This document shows positions 52,740 through 63,019 of a DNA stretch of 64,000 nucleotides, piece by piece (position 1 is the stretch's first letter; each line of letters begins with the position of its first letter). Location of the stretch: NCBI RefSeq assembly GCF_000003815.2, contig NC_049987.1, forward strand, positions 1,661,299-1,725,298, in the 5' to 3' direction. Below the pieces are notes generated by a model. It saw only the letters and a program-made list of their open reading frames with translations. It did no database searches and was not told the DNA's origin. Source of the DNA: Branchiostoma floridae (taxonomy: Eukaryota > Chordata > Leptocardii > Amphioxiformes > Branchiostomatidae). The position numbers were made by a program, and so were the translations under genes.

Positions 52740-52990
52740 ATAGGACACTCAGTTTCACAGTTTATGTAGATTTGAGGCCGTGTTATATTGAATGTGATTG
52801 TTTTCATGCTTTATGTACAAGACAGGGTGTGCATGGGATGAACTTTGATGCAAACGTCTCCTTGGTCTTACTTAAACCTGTTCATGATGCAGGCCTATGG
52901 GTGTTTGGGAGACTTGATCAGCTGTTTTAACACATGCTGTCGTCTCTCCACTGGGAACATCCAAAACGACTGGATAGTTCCAAATCTCCG
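52740..52990 (-). pseudogene. Block B relative of the upstream exon at 28042-28272
   Basis: The minus strand encodes VPSGETTACVKTADQVSQTP, homologous to IQPRGETTAPVETADKVCQI of block A. Plus-strand words GGCCGTGTTATATT and CTGTCGTCTCTCCAC also match in order. The remainder is too diverged to read. Confidence 0.4.
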
Positions 52991-52994
52991 AACG

Positions 52995-53365
52995 CTTTCC
53001 ACCAAGTGATTATGAAGGTGGGAAAGCATTGTTTCAATGGTGCATGGGAATGCCTTCGCTAGCAGAACCAGAGTCCGGTATTGATTATGCTATTTGTGTG
53101 TCGTACATCCCAGATACGAAAATTGATCACTAACGTTTGTCGCTCTTGAGCTCATGTAGTATATAATACTGGTATACTTTTAACGACCTTGCTAGCATCT
53201 ATACATCATTTTTCTTGACAAGTCATTTACTATTATTCACACGTGTGGTGAAGCCTTCACACATGAATGTTTAAGAGATGTTATTGTGCAATAGATGGTC
53301 ATTCCAGAGAAAGTACAGAAAATACAATTTCACAGTGTCCATTTGTCACAACGAACACCTAAAGT
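52995..53365. other. No gene recognised
   Basis: No domain or repeat signal seen. Confidence 0.4.
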
Positions 53366-53370
53366 TACAC

Positions 53371-53940
53371 TTAAAACAATCCCAGAATGCCATGTCTCAG
53401 AACACAGTTCTTAGCCGCGACCCCCGTCCCCAAAAGTAGTTCGGAATAAAATAGTGCACCGCAGTACTTGCAAAGGCCGTAGTTATTCTTCTGTGCACAA
53501 CAGTGATGATGACACTGTATAAGTTGGATTACGTTGCTTCTTCGGCCGGCAGGAATTTGCGCCTTAATACTGTTACCGACACTTCCTGTTCGCCGCCTGC
53601 AGTTCCATGACATCCGCTGGGGGGTCAAATCAACGTGTCTTTTTACAGAAAAATGAGCAGGCAAATCTATGCTCATTTTCAGATTTTTTGGAGGTTGTAC
53701 CCTCAACTTCAACATACTTAGTTCTTGTAAATTGTATCTGCACCCCTCTATAGGTTTTGAGTCGTTGAACCACCTCACTTTGGGGTCCTTAACCATGTAA
53801 GTCCCTATAGGCAAAAAAAACTGTGTTCTGAGACCACAATGTGCATAGCGGGGGCTGAGACAAGTTATACACCTTGCAAACATCCAACATCTCCAGGGAG
53901 GATGCCTGTTACGAGTCGTATACCGCATCAGCGTGATCAA
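53371..53940 (-). CDS. Uncharacterised 189-codon minus-strand frame
   Basis: The frame runs from MITLMRYTTRNRHPPWRCWM to KNCVLRHGILGLF. It has a Cys/His-rich C-terminal half (WNCRRRTG, IQLIQCHHHCCAQKNNYGLC, KYCGALFYSE) and no recognisable domain. It is among the longest single frames in the window outside transposons and has no low-complexity bias. That could mean a real exon, but length alone is weak evidence. No splice sites or paralogue in the window support it. Confidence 0.25.
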   Translation of the reverse strand: MITLMRYTTRNRHPPWRCWMFARCITCLSPRYAHCGLRTQFFLPIGTYMVKDPKVRWFNDSKPIEGCRYNLQELSMLKLRVQPPKNLKMSIDLPAHFSVKRHVDLTPQRMSWNCRRRTGSVGNSIKAQIPAGRRSNVIQLIQCHHHCCAQKNNYGLCKYCGALFYSELLLGTGVAAKNCVLRHGILGLF

Positions 53941-53989
53941 AGACTACATGTTGGTTTTTTAGTGCTGCAGGTTTCCCAGGAGCCTACAG

Positions 53990-54085
53990 ATTGGTCGTGT
54001 TGGGAAACCACTGCGGGGTCGTGTTGGGAAACCACTGCTGGTTCGGATAGAAACAAAACTACGGCTAGGTCGTGTTAGGAAACCA
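53990..54085. repeat. Short tandem repeat GGTCGTGTTGGGAAACCACT
   Basis: Three to four copies of GTCGTGTT(G/A)GGAAACCA, the first two spaced 24 bases apart and the last further on. It is a minor local duplication. Confidence 0.75.
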
Positions 54086-54094
54086 TTTATTGCA

Positions 54095-54760
54095 TGGCTA
54101 GAGAGCCCCTGGGGGCTATACGGGTATCACTGAAGATGAACAAGTCCAGACTACCCTGACCGCTCCCGAGCCCCTTACTGGGCTGTGTAGAGGAAGCTGC
54201 CGGCTTAGATTTATTTTGTAAGCCTTTTAATATATATATTTAAATATATCCAACCCTCCCGCCTACCTTCCTAAAGACATCTGTCGCTTTGATGTCCCTT
54301 ATTGCCACCATTTAATTTGGGTTATGGCGATGAAGTCTTAACAGTTGCACCGCTGCCTGGTAGACATCAGCACTCATGTGCCTCTCTCTTTGCTACTGCA
54401 ATGCATCCGGCCTCTGCACGATGCTTCTTATATCCCACAGTATTGCCTTGACCATAGCGGTCCATTTTACATTGGCAGGACAAGTTGGACAAGTAATCCG
54501 AAGACTGAAGAGGCAGAACACAATGGATGATGACGATGATATAATTTGTTCGTTATCTTTTCGACTTTTTGGCTTGACTTGACGCCATATATTTCCTCAT
54601 TTTACATGCCATGTACTATTACTTTATAAAGTATTGCATTCCGTATGTCTAAAGAGGAATGGAATAGAAACGCACAGTATTAGCATTCTCCAAGAAAAAA
54701 GATGACCATGCTTAAAACAACATCTTTGAAAGAAACGTTAATCATAATATTTACCTCGCC
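54095..54760. other. No gene recognised
   Basis: AT-rich stretch with a (GAT)n-like run near 54523-54543; no domain. Confidence 0.4.
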
Positions 54761-54767
54761 ATGTGGT

Positions 54768-55180
54768 AATTGCGTCTTTTTCAATATATAACCCTAAAAT
54801 CCCATTAAAAAAAAGATCGAAAACGTTTACATGAATGTTTTTGTAAGAAAGTACCAAGTAATTATTAGATCCAAATGAAAATAAGGTTGATATAATTTTA
54901 TCATGATATTGTCGGCCATCTTGGGGTTTGACCAATTACGTCATTACATAAGCAAAATCAATCAATGAATAATTCAAAACATCAAACGAAGATATGTTAG
55001 ATATTAAATATAAAAAATAAGTTTAGTTTAGCAAGAAAATATCAAAATCCCAGTGTTCAAACCAAAATTATTGATTTTTCTGAAATATGCCTTTCAGAAA
55101 CCCGTTCCCATGGCAACACAATTTCATTTTTTTTTAAATTGTTGCCAACAATATTCTACAAAAAGCAACCAATCATGTTA
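54768..55180 (-). mobile_element. Truncated copy of the TTAA-target element
   Basis: In reverse complement this matches 59665-60075 of the larger element: TTGTTGGCAACAAT, GTTGCCATGGGAACGGGTTT, AAACTTATTTTTTATATT, TTGGCCATCTTGG-like and AAAAACATTCATGTAAACG occur in order. Neither terminal inverted repeat (TTAACCCTATCCAGAC) is present, so both ends are lost. Orientation is the same as the element at 15702-16671. Confidence 0.82.
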
Positions 55181-55189
55181 TCATTTTAT

Positions 55190-55785
55190 GTTATCATTCT
55201 CGTTATCATTTTAGTTTTTAAATAATTACTTCATCTCATGTTATATTGTAACACATTAATTATATTGTTACACATTATATCATATCAATATCATATTATA
55301 ACCTCATTATGTGAAGATGATATCGTTTCATACATGTCAAGATTTCATTTAATTATTATATTATTACTATTATGATCATAGTTTTACACTTACCCAGTCA
55401 TTTTATTGTTAACTGTTCACTATACAACGATGAAACATCTTTAAATGTGAACGAGATAAGTTCCCATGCTTTCAATATTTAGATAACCCTGTAAAATTTA
55501 CATTCCCCATGCAATTAGGTAAACTATATATTCTAAAATCCATGTGCAACTACATTAAGTACAACTGTCTTAAGAAGCGAGACGAAGTTGAACCCGTGCA
55601 TACTAGTATACTGTAGAACTTGTATTCTTAGTCATGTATAACACACAAATTGTACTTAGAATTACTAAATGTATTCTATTTACCTTGATCTGTACTTAGC
55701 ATGATAGAAAGAAAAATGTACGATAAAGGTATTCATTCATTCATATAATGTAAACATGTTTTTCGTGCTTATAACATTTAAGTCG
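55190..55785. other. No gene recognised; AT-rich
   Basis: Degenerate GTTATCATT and ATTATATTGTTACACATTAT words make low-complexity DNA. No coding. Confidence 0.5.
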
Positions 55786-55799
55786 AGAAGCTGACAATT

Positions 55800-56313
55800 C
55801 GCAATGTCTTTGAAAAAAAAAAAGTAGCCAGAGCAAGAGCCATCTGGAAGCACAAAGTTGCCAACATGTTCCTTCTCCTTGTCATTAGAGTGAGAGGGGC
55901 TATCCTCGTGGTCTCGGCTGTACGCCTGCAAATGCCCCGGAGCTCTCTGGTTCGAGTAGGGGTACTACCCTTGCTGGTTCGGTGAGTGGAAGCGCTGTCA
56001 CTCCCTCTGGTACAGACAGTTCACCTTCAGTTGGTAGCAGTTCCTCTGTTCTTGGTCCTGAGACAGAAAACGGAGTCAAGGGAGTCGGGGTCCTCTGATT
56101 CTAGTAGCCAAAGCTGGAAGAAAGGGAGAAAAAGATAAAAAGTACCACACTGACTGAGGCAGAAGAGGTGATTTTGGCCGAGTGCATCCCGAGGTTTACG
56201 AAGGGTTACACGAAGGAGGCCGTGTGGAGGGAGAAAGCGTCTAAAATGGGCAGGACTTCGGAACACCTAGGAGAACTTGGTATAGAAGCATGCGCTCCAG
56301 GTTGTCAAGGCTC
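55800..56313 (+). pseudogene. SANT/MADF-like gene, 5' part (interrupted)
   Basis: The plus strand encodes a Ser-rich segment (NAPELSGSSRGTTLAGSVSG, SSDSSSQSWKKGRKR) and, after a frameshift at an A-run, TTLTEAEEVILAECIPRFTK. GYTKEAVWREKASKMGRTSE and HL follow, and after a further shift RTWYRSMRSRLSRL up to 56316. The helix pattern TxxEExxLAExI...YxKxAVWxxxAxKMGRTxEHLRxWYxxMRxRxxRL is a Myb/SANT or MADF-like trihelix, often found in transposon-associated proteins. The Harbinger element begins at 56317 and the frame continues at 62905. Two frameshifts suggest it was already decaying. Confidence 0.6.
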
Positions 56314-56316
56314 TTA

Positions 56317-56420
56317 ATGTGGGTTTACACCTGCGTATATTTTCAAGTGCGCGTGAGTTCCGCATGTCATTCTGTCTGAGGTACGCGTGATTTGCATATG
56401 AAGGACGCAACACAATATCA
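56317..56420 (+). repeat. Harbinger left terminal inverted repeat region
   Basis: GTGGGTTTACACCTGCG and ATATTTTCAAG pair with the right end (62870-62901). Subterminal sequences on both sides are rich in TGCG/CGCA words (CGCGTGAGTTCCGCATG left, GCCGCATGAGTTCCG right), likely transposase-binding repeats by analogy with related elements. Confidence 0.85.
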
Positions 56421-56601
56421 TTTGCCGCGAATAGCTGCAATTGAGTTGCGTTTGCTTCTCGCATTCCTGACGCACACAACGACTGTCTATCGCATGCCTG
56501 ACGCACCTGACGTTAATTGCATTCCACGCGTTTTTCAGGTGAGTATAAATGTAGGTACAGCCAGCCTTCTTTTTATTACCAGTGCAGATTTTCATGTTGA
56601 C

Positions 56602-59046
56602 ATGCCTCGCATGAAACGTACTACCGGCTCTGGCCGTGGCCGGGGCTCTTCTAGGCCGCCTGCTGGTGGCTGTAACGAGACTCCAGTGGTGTCCGACCCG
56701 TCTGTCCCAGACGACACTCCAGTGGCGTCGGACCCGTCTGGTTCAGACGACGCTCAAGAGATGTCCGCGCCCAAAAAACCAAGAGCGAAAAAGAACAGCT
56801 TTTCTTTGGATGGTCAGGCAGAGATGGCCTAGGTTGAATGGATCCAAGATAACGAGATCCTTTGGAACCGAAAACTCATGAGCTATAAGCGCACTGATCT
56901 GAAGGACGTACTGTGGAACGACAAGGCCAAAGAGTTGGAAAAGACAGGAATCTACTGAAGAGGCTGGTGGGGATCTATAAAGAACATCTTTACAAGGCTC
57001 CACAAGAAGAAGAGCGGAGATGCGGCAAGGACGCTCATAGAGAGAGAAACATGGATTTTCACAAGTTGTGACTTCTTGCGGCCACTGGTCCGACACGTGG
57101 GATAGCCATTGAGAAGTGTAGGCATGAATATCACTGCTATTTTCTTACGATGACATTCATTGCATTCATGTTTATTCCATTCATGTCACTTTGTTCTGTT
57201 TTCTTATTGATAATGCATTGCAATTTATGCAGGTGAAAGAACACCTCACCGGACAGGGGAGTGAGTCCTTGGCACAGGCAGAAGCAGCGGCTACCCAAGC
57301 TGCTCGTGTAGAAATAGAGGAGGACGAGGAGACCCCTTTCAATTCGGGAGACACCATTACCACTACAGAATCGGAAGCAGGATGATACCTCAGATGATAC
57401 TCCATGCATGCAGACCCTCCAGGAGAACCTGCGTCAGTATGGTCAACTTCTGAAGCGGTTGGTTGAGCCTGCTCCGCTCAGCAGGAGAGCTAACTTCGTG
57501 AGGGATTCACCACTCACCATGCCCAAGGACAGGTACAGAGTAACCAAGGCAGCTTTTGGGGACATTCTTCGCAAAAGGCTCGTTCTCATTTAAATGTGGA
57601 AATGCTGTCGCCTGACTTAACGCCTTGATATGGAGCAAATTAGAGACAACACTGGTTCCTTTATTTTTCCACAACCCCTGTAATGTTTTACAAAAGATGC
57701 GCAACAACATTCGTATAGATTGATGGGTTAAAAGATTATTATAGCCACGGGTGGGATTTCATACCCTAAAAATGGCCGTCGCCTGAGAAGAAACGAAGAA
57801 TTCAAATAGTAGCCAAAAATGTAACAATTCAGTTCCCAGAATGATTGTTTGGCAGGTGAAACCAGCTACCCAGGCCCTTTGCCCGATCACGTCAGATCGC
57901 TCCTGTCACTGATCTTAGAGGCTGTGTGAGGTGGTTTATGCCTGTCGCCAGATTCTGTAACAAACGTTACCACCACTAGTACGATGGTTGCCAGGGTTAT
58001 ATTATCAATGTATAAGACTAGAAATGGCCGTTTTTGTGACGCTGTACAATTTTTCTGGCTTTCTAAAGAAACAAGAAAGGGTTGTTGACTGTAATTTGTA
58101 TCCCACTTTGTTTAACAAAATGTTGTACAGAAATGACTGTAACAAACTTTACCATTGTTCGATGCTATCTAAGCTTTCTATTTGGCCTGGTGTAAAAAAG
58201 CTGCCCACTTTCCAAATGTCCCTACGGACATCCACTTGTACCTAAATGATGTAGCCTATAAAGGAAGTCTTTTCGAAGAAAACAGGGTAAAGTCTACTGT
58301 TGTAACAAACGTTACCGGTAACGTTTGTTACCTGCCCTGTAATGTATTACCAATGGGACCGAAAATAATAAGTTACCATTTTTAGGCTATGGTTAAAAGA
58401 GGAAGTTTCCCAAACAACCAAGTAGTTTTCAGTGAAAATAAAGCCGATTTATTTTTCGACCAAACAAAATGCCATTTTCGACATTTCAGTGAGAACGAGT
58501 GAAAAATGACATGGATGACGTCTCTTCCGATGGTGGTAAAGAATGTGCTGCTCCTGCTCCATCGTTCCTCGCACCTACTGCTATCAGACCTGCAAGACCA
58601 AGCTCTGCATCTTCGACTGTTATTACACCTTCAGAGAAGTACCAGCCACCGCCTCACATGTGGAGGCACCAGGCGCCAGCCAGCTGTTTGGTCGTCTGCA
58701 ACCCCCCAGTACGTGGATCAGTACCGCCAGGCTCCCCTGCAGCCTCAGTACAAGCAGCAGCATCTACAGCAGTACCAACAGCTACAACCGCAGTATCAAG
58801 AAGAACCGCCACAGTATCAGCAGCACTACCAGCAGCAGTCACAGCAGTACCTGCAGAACTACCCACGCCACCAGTGGCAACAGTACCGGCTGCAGTCACC
58901 GCAGTACCAGCAGCAGCACAAGCAATCTCTCCGGTATATCTAACATGACTCTAAGCGGCATATTGCCGTCACCTAAGAACCCTGATACGCCCACTTCCAG
59001 CAGTGTTCTGAACACACCCAAAGCACCAACAATTGATGATAAGTAG
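56602..59046 (+). pseudogene. Harbinger MADF-domain protein gene
   Basis: ATG at 56602 starts MPRMKRTTGSGRGRGSSRPP, a basic and Ser/Pro-rich leader. The MADF domain follows (VEWIQDNEILWNRKLMSYKR, DLKDVLWNDKAKELEKTG, WWGSIKNIFTRLHKKKSGDA, REIWIFTSCDFLRPLVRHV) at about 56833-57100. Stops at 56830 and 56956 break it. A second exon after TTTATGCAG (57231) encodes an acidic part (EIEEDEETPFNSGDTITTTE), and after a frameshift TLQENLRQYGQLLKRLVEPA. A third after ACATTTCAG (58488) has a Gln/Tyr-rich tail (QYQQLQPQYQEEPPQYQQHY in one frame). AATAAA at 59278 suits its 3' end. In this superfamily the partner protein binds DNA and aids nuclear import of the transposase. Confidence 0.78.
58303..58332. repeat. 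Perfect 30-bp palindrome with related half-sites
   Basis: GTAACAAACGTTACC is followed immediately by its exact reverse complement. The half-site also occurs singly at 57957-57971 (exact) and 58139-58153 (one mismatch, GTAACAAACTTTACC), about 180 bp apart, all within the intron of the MADF gene. The regular recurrence suggests a protein-binding site or the ends of small repeats. The role is unknown. Confidence 0.9.
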
Positions 59047-59099
59047 AACATTTGTATCAGAGGAAAATATTCTGTTATGTATCATTTTGTTTGTTAGTG

Positions 59100-59564
59100 A
59101 TTTTAGTGTCAGAACACTTATGCAATTGATGATAAGCAGAACATTTTCTGTTATGTATAATTTTGTTTGTGAGTGATTTTAGTGTCAGAAGAACACATAT
59201 GCATCGTTTTGATAAGACGAACATTTGTGTCAGAGGAACCTTTTCTGTTATGTTTAATTTTGTAAGCGAGTATTGGAAATAAAACATTAAAACATGAGAA
59301 AACAGTAAAGAGTTTTGTCATATTTATTTCTGAAGCAGTGACACTGTACTTTCATTTACAGTAATGTGGGCTATCAGTTACATTAAAAGTTATATGCACT
59401 AATAAGATTGTTTTTTTCACTTTGTCCTTAATTGATATCATCTTTGTACATAAATCAATTACCCAAACGCACTGTTTTGCATGTACAATTTCAATTACTG
59501 TAAAATAACATACACTTACACATACACCATAAAACGGACTCAAGATGTTTATCAAACACGCCAA
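59100..59564. other. 3' flank of the MADF gene with local repeats
   Basis: Three imperfect copies of a unit containing GATAAG(C/A)(A/C)GAACAT, TTTTCTGTTATGTATAATTT and GTGATTTTAGTGTCAGAA occur at about 59035-59280. AATAAA at 59278 is a likely poly(A) signal. There is no gene from 59290 to the TTAA element. Confidence 0.7.
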
Positions 59565-60921
59565 TTAACCCTATCCAGACGGGGGGGGGGGCTAAAAGTG
59601 CCAGTGCCAACTTTAACGTCGTATAGCTCCCGAACGACTTGCGCTAGAACAACCAAACTTGGTAACTTTTCTTAGAATATTGTTGGCAACAATCTACAAA
59701 TGAAAGAATAGGTTTATGATTTCTCGTGTTGCCATGGCAACGGGTTTCTGAAAGGCAAATTTTACAAACATCATTAATTTTGGTTTAAACAATGGAATAT
59801 TAATATTTAATTGCTAAACTAAACTTATTTTTATATATCTTTAATATCTAACACATCTTAGTTAAACATTTATAATTAAATATTCATAAATTATGCTAAT
59901 GAGATGACGTAATCGGTCAAAATCCAATATGGCCGACAATATCATGATGAAAAGTATAACCAGCTTATTTTCACTCGGATTTCATCACTACTTGGTATTT
60001 TCTTACAAAAACATTCATGTGAATGTTTTCAATCCATTTTAATGGGGTTTTAGCATTGTATGCTGAAAAAATGTATCTTAAGACAATTAAGGTTGATATT
60101 CCAAGATGGCGGCTGGCTAAATTGCTGATGACGTCATTTTATGACGTCATTAAAGTTGTTGCGTCGGCTTTTGACAACAGAAGTCTTAAAACACCTAAAT
60201 ATTGATAAGAAACCGTTATTGATACCATTTTGTGTGAAATATTATTATGGGAATTCGCCATTTAAAAAAAATTAATTCATGACGTCATAATTACATCATA
60301 TTACGTCAAAATGATATGAAAATTTTAGGAATTATAAAACTTGACGAGCATATCACCCCCTCCAAATTTAGTGATCGTACAGTAAGCCATTTTGAAAATA
60401 CGAAGGGGGGGGGTCGAATAAAATTTGTGGGACCGTGTGGCGCAGTGGCGGGATGAACGCCTCGTGACCGAAAGGTTGCGGGTTCTAATCCCGCTGCCGT
60501 GTTACCGTTCTTGTGTCCTTGGGAAAGGCACTTTACACGTATTTCCTCACTATACTCAGGTGAAAATGAGTACTAGCTTCGGCTAGGGCCGTCCCTCGGA
60601 TAGGACGTTAAATGGAGGTCCCGTGTCTGGGGAGAGCCATACCCCAGGCACGTTAAAGAACCCGCCACATGTGCGATGATGCGGTGTGAGTGGTTCAAAA
60701 ACCTACAGTCCCTGGCCGCACATGGGGCAATTACTGTCGTATTGAGGTCATTAGGCGCTGTATACAGGCTGCCATTTCAGACCCTTGCGGCTTAGCCCCG
60801 CCTATTGTAAGCTCCTCGCAATTCAGCCCCTGGCTGCGAAGAGAGAGTAGCCGGCCCAAACAATACTAAAAAATAAGAAGGGCCAGGGAAGGCCAAAAAA
60901 GCCCAGTCTGGATAGGGTTAA
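59565..60921 (+). mobile_element. TTAA-target element nested in Harbinger (1,357 bp)
   Basis: It starts TTAACCCTATCCAGAC and ends GTCTGGATAGGGTTAA, with a G-run just inside the left end. It contains the same internal sequence as 15702-16671 (opposite orientation) and 54768-55180: TTGTTGGCAACAAT, GTTGCCATGGCAACGGGTTT, TGGCCGACAATATCATGATG and ATGACGTCATTTTATGACGTCA. It encodes no transposase. A tRNA-derived SINE (60431-60880) is inserted near its right end. Superfamily is piggyBac- or Kolobok-like by target site only. Confidence 0.88.
60431..60880 (+). mobile_element. tRNA-derived SINE
   Basis: The head has an A-box TGGCGCAGTGG (60438-60448) and B-box GGTTCTAATCCC (60481-60492), followed by a conserved body: CTTGGGAAAGGCACT (60518-60532), GGTGAAAATGAGTACTAGCT, TTCGGCTAGGG and GATAGGACGTTAAATGGAGG. 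Later come CACGTTAAAGAACCCGCCAC and GTCCCTGGCCGCACATGGGG. It ends in an A-rich AATACTAAAAAATAAGAA. The body resembles the central domain shared by several invertebrate SINEs, and the copy at 51330-51580 has the same core. Pol III promoter boxes look intact, so it may be relatively young. Confidence 0.85.
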
Positions 60922-61028
60922 ACAATTATAAAACCTTATGCCCTCCTAATATCATATGCTTCTTCACACACAAAAATCATCATTATCAGCAGATATCAAA
61001 TACATGTTACATACACGTGTCACGCAGA

Positions 61029-62333
61029 CTAGATCATTCCATCCTGCCATGGAACAGAGCCTGCTTTAGAGTTGACCCAGTGCTTGAGCAGGTTCCTCTG
61101 CATCTTCTCTTCCCTGGAGGCTCTGTTTGGACCAGTCACGTTGATGATGTCCTGCAAGTTATGACCATCTCTCAATGCCCCCGGTACAAAGTCATGTTGC
61201 ACATCCTCTGCCTGCTCTAGCTCTACATCCTGCAGTGCTGGGTACCGGGTCCGCATCAGGCTGTGTAGCAGCACACATGTTGTGACTATGAGCTTCACTG
61301 TGGAGGGGTGATGCTGCATGGTGTTGAGCAGCACCCGGAACCTTCTAGCTAGAATACCAACAAAAAAGGCATATTCTGCTACTCTCCTTGCACGAGAAAG
61401 ACGGTAGTTGATAATCCGTTCTTCTCTAGCCAGGCCCCTGCCACTGTAAGGCTTCATCATGGTGGTCTTCAGGGAGAAGGCATCATCACCTATTATGAAG
61501 AGTGGAACATCTTGGGTGTCGTTGGGGAGAGGCTTAGGATCTGGAAACCCGATGGTACCATCCTCTATGCACTCCTTCAGCTCACTTGCATTGAAGATTT
61601 TGGCGTCGGATGCAGAACCGAGGCCACCAATGTCAGCCCAGATGAATCTGTAATCCGCGTCAACCAAGGCCAAGAGCAAGATGGAGTAGAACCCCTTGTA
61701 GTTGAAGTACATGAAACCACTATCCCTAGGACCTTGGCAGGCCACGTGCTTCCCAAATATAGCTCCACAGGTGTGAGGAAAATTCCACTTCTGGTAGAAC
61801 CTGTCAGCTATCTGCCGCCATTGGTTGGGTGTAGTTGGGCAAACCATCAGCTCATCCAGGTACGTCTCTATGATAGTTTCGCATACCTCTCGGACAACCA
61901 GAGATATGGTGCACTTTGGTACCCACCAAGCAAACTTCATGGACGCGTACGTGTTCCCAGAGGCAAGGTGTTAGATAGTCAGCGCTAGCTTCAAGCCTGG
62001 GTCCAGGGGGTCTCTCATAAAGGTGGCCTGTTTAGTCAATCTTCCTGTCACTCTCTCCAGCAGTTCATCATACATGGTAATGGGCATTCTCATGAAGTTG
62101 TGGAAGGCCGTCGGGTCTTCATTTCGGAGCTCCGCCATCAACTTATGATATATCCCCAACTCCTCTCTTCTCCCTATCCAAGGTCGGACCCAGACGGTCC
62201 TTAGGCGTGCTTGTCTTCTTCCTCTTTCTCTCTGTCTTTGACGAAGGAGATGGAATTGTAGATTCATGATGTCATGCTGGTGTTGGATGACAGCAATCAT
62301 TAGGTGTCGTCGGTAAAGGCCTGGATCTGCCAT
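61029..62333 (-). pseudogene. PIF/Harbinger DDE transposase, one in-frame stop
   Basis: A single minus-strand frame of 435 codons runs from ATG 62333 (MADPGLYRRHLMIAVIQHQH) to the stop at 61029 and is broken only by TAA at 61971-61973. The N-terminal part has VWVRPWIGRREELGIYHKLM and AFHNFMRMPITMYDELLERV. The DDE_Tnp_4 domain follows with IFGKHVACQGPRDSGFMYFN, LLALVDADYRFIWADIGGLG, FIIGDDAFSLKTTMMKPY and YRLSRARRVAEYAFFVGILA. The three acidic positions expected for catalysis (VDAD, GDDAF, VAEYAF) are kept. The stop replaces the residue before HLASGN, where the family usually has Arg. Acts in the nucleus to cut and paste the element. Confidence 0.92.
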
Positions 62334-62869
62334 CTTGAGATCTGTTCTGTCTGGAGTCAGATGCGGCTTTGTATTTATACCAAATCTGGAGTGTGCGTCG
62401 ATCACGCTATCTTTGCGCAATCAGTTTTTCAGACATTACTAATCAGTACTATACGCAAACCGATCGCAGAACGAACGGCACTTACTCGGGACCTATGTCG
62501 GCAATCGTTATATGGTTGTTCATTGTGCGTTGCAACTGCGCTGTAAGTGCGCCATGTAGTCACAATACCGCGATATCAGCGTATTGCTGCGCACAAAGCG
62601 CAACTGTAAAGCGTCTTCATACCGCACTCGACCGACGTGGGACCGATGCACTGCGTAGTCATAACGTTTTGGCCAACTAACTGCGTACGAACGATAGTTT
62701 TGTGCATGTCCAAAACTATCGGGCGCACTGGGCGTATATTTTCGTTTGCCTGCGTTCCTGAAATTTTCTCAAAACGATTCAGATGCGTTTGAGGTGCGTC
62801 TTGTGCGTTCGGCCGCGTATGGAAGAAATTACTTTTAATTAACCAAAATGTCAAAACGGAACTCATGCG

Positions 62870-62901
62870 GCTTGAAAATATGCGCAGGTGTAAACCCACT
62901 T
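62870..62901 (-). repeat. Harbinger right terminal inverted repeat
   Basis: CTTGAAAATATGCGCAGGTG and TAAACCCACTT are the reverse complement of the left end with two to three mismatches. TTA follows at 62902-62904. Confidence 0.9.
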
Positions 62902-63015
62902 TTAGCTATAAAATATGGGGAGGGATATGAAGAGTCGAGACATCTGGGTAAAAACACACGTCATTTCTGCAAATACATATAGCAGGGGTGAGGAAGCGCC
63001 CATTGCAAAGTGTGA
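62902..63015 (+). pseudogene. SANT/MADF-like gene, 3' part
   Basis: Joined to the 5' part by deleting the Harbinger element and one TTA, the plus strand continues ...RSRLSRLL-AIKYGEGYEESRHLGKNTR and then HFCKYI before a stop at 62970. In an alternative frame ANTYSRGEEAPIAK runs to a possible donor (AAAG/TGTGAG) near 63010. The continuity across the junction supports an insertion into coding sequence, but the continuation beyond the trihelix is short. Confidence 0.5.
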
Positions 63016-63019
63016 GTAT

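Larger units (their letters stand above)
56317..62901 (+). mobile_element. PIF/Harbinger DNA transposon (6,585 bp)
   Basis: The left end ATGTGGGTTTACACCTGCG and the reverse complement of the right end AAGTGGGTTTACACCTGCG match, and continue ATATTTTCAAG. Both flanks carry TTA (56314-56316 and 62902-62904), the 3-bp target duplication typical of PIF/Harbinger. Inside, a MADF-type gene (plus) and a DDE nuclease gene (minus) converge, the usual two-gene content of this superfamily. A 1,357-bp TTAA element lies between them. Without that insert the element would be about 5.2 kb. Stops in both genes make it inactive. Confidence 0.92.

Noticed and set aside
60431-60505. tRNA gene
   Set aside because: A and B boxes are present, but the sequence continues into a SINE body with a second copy elsewhere and lacks proper acceptor pairing.
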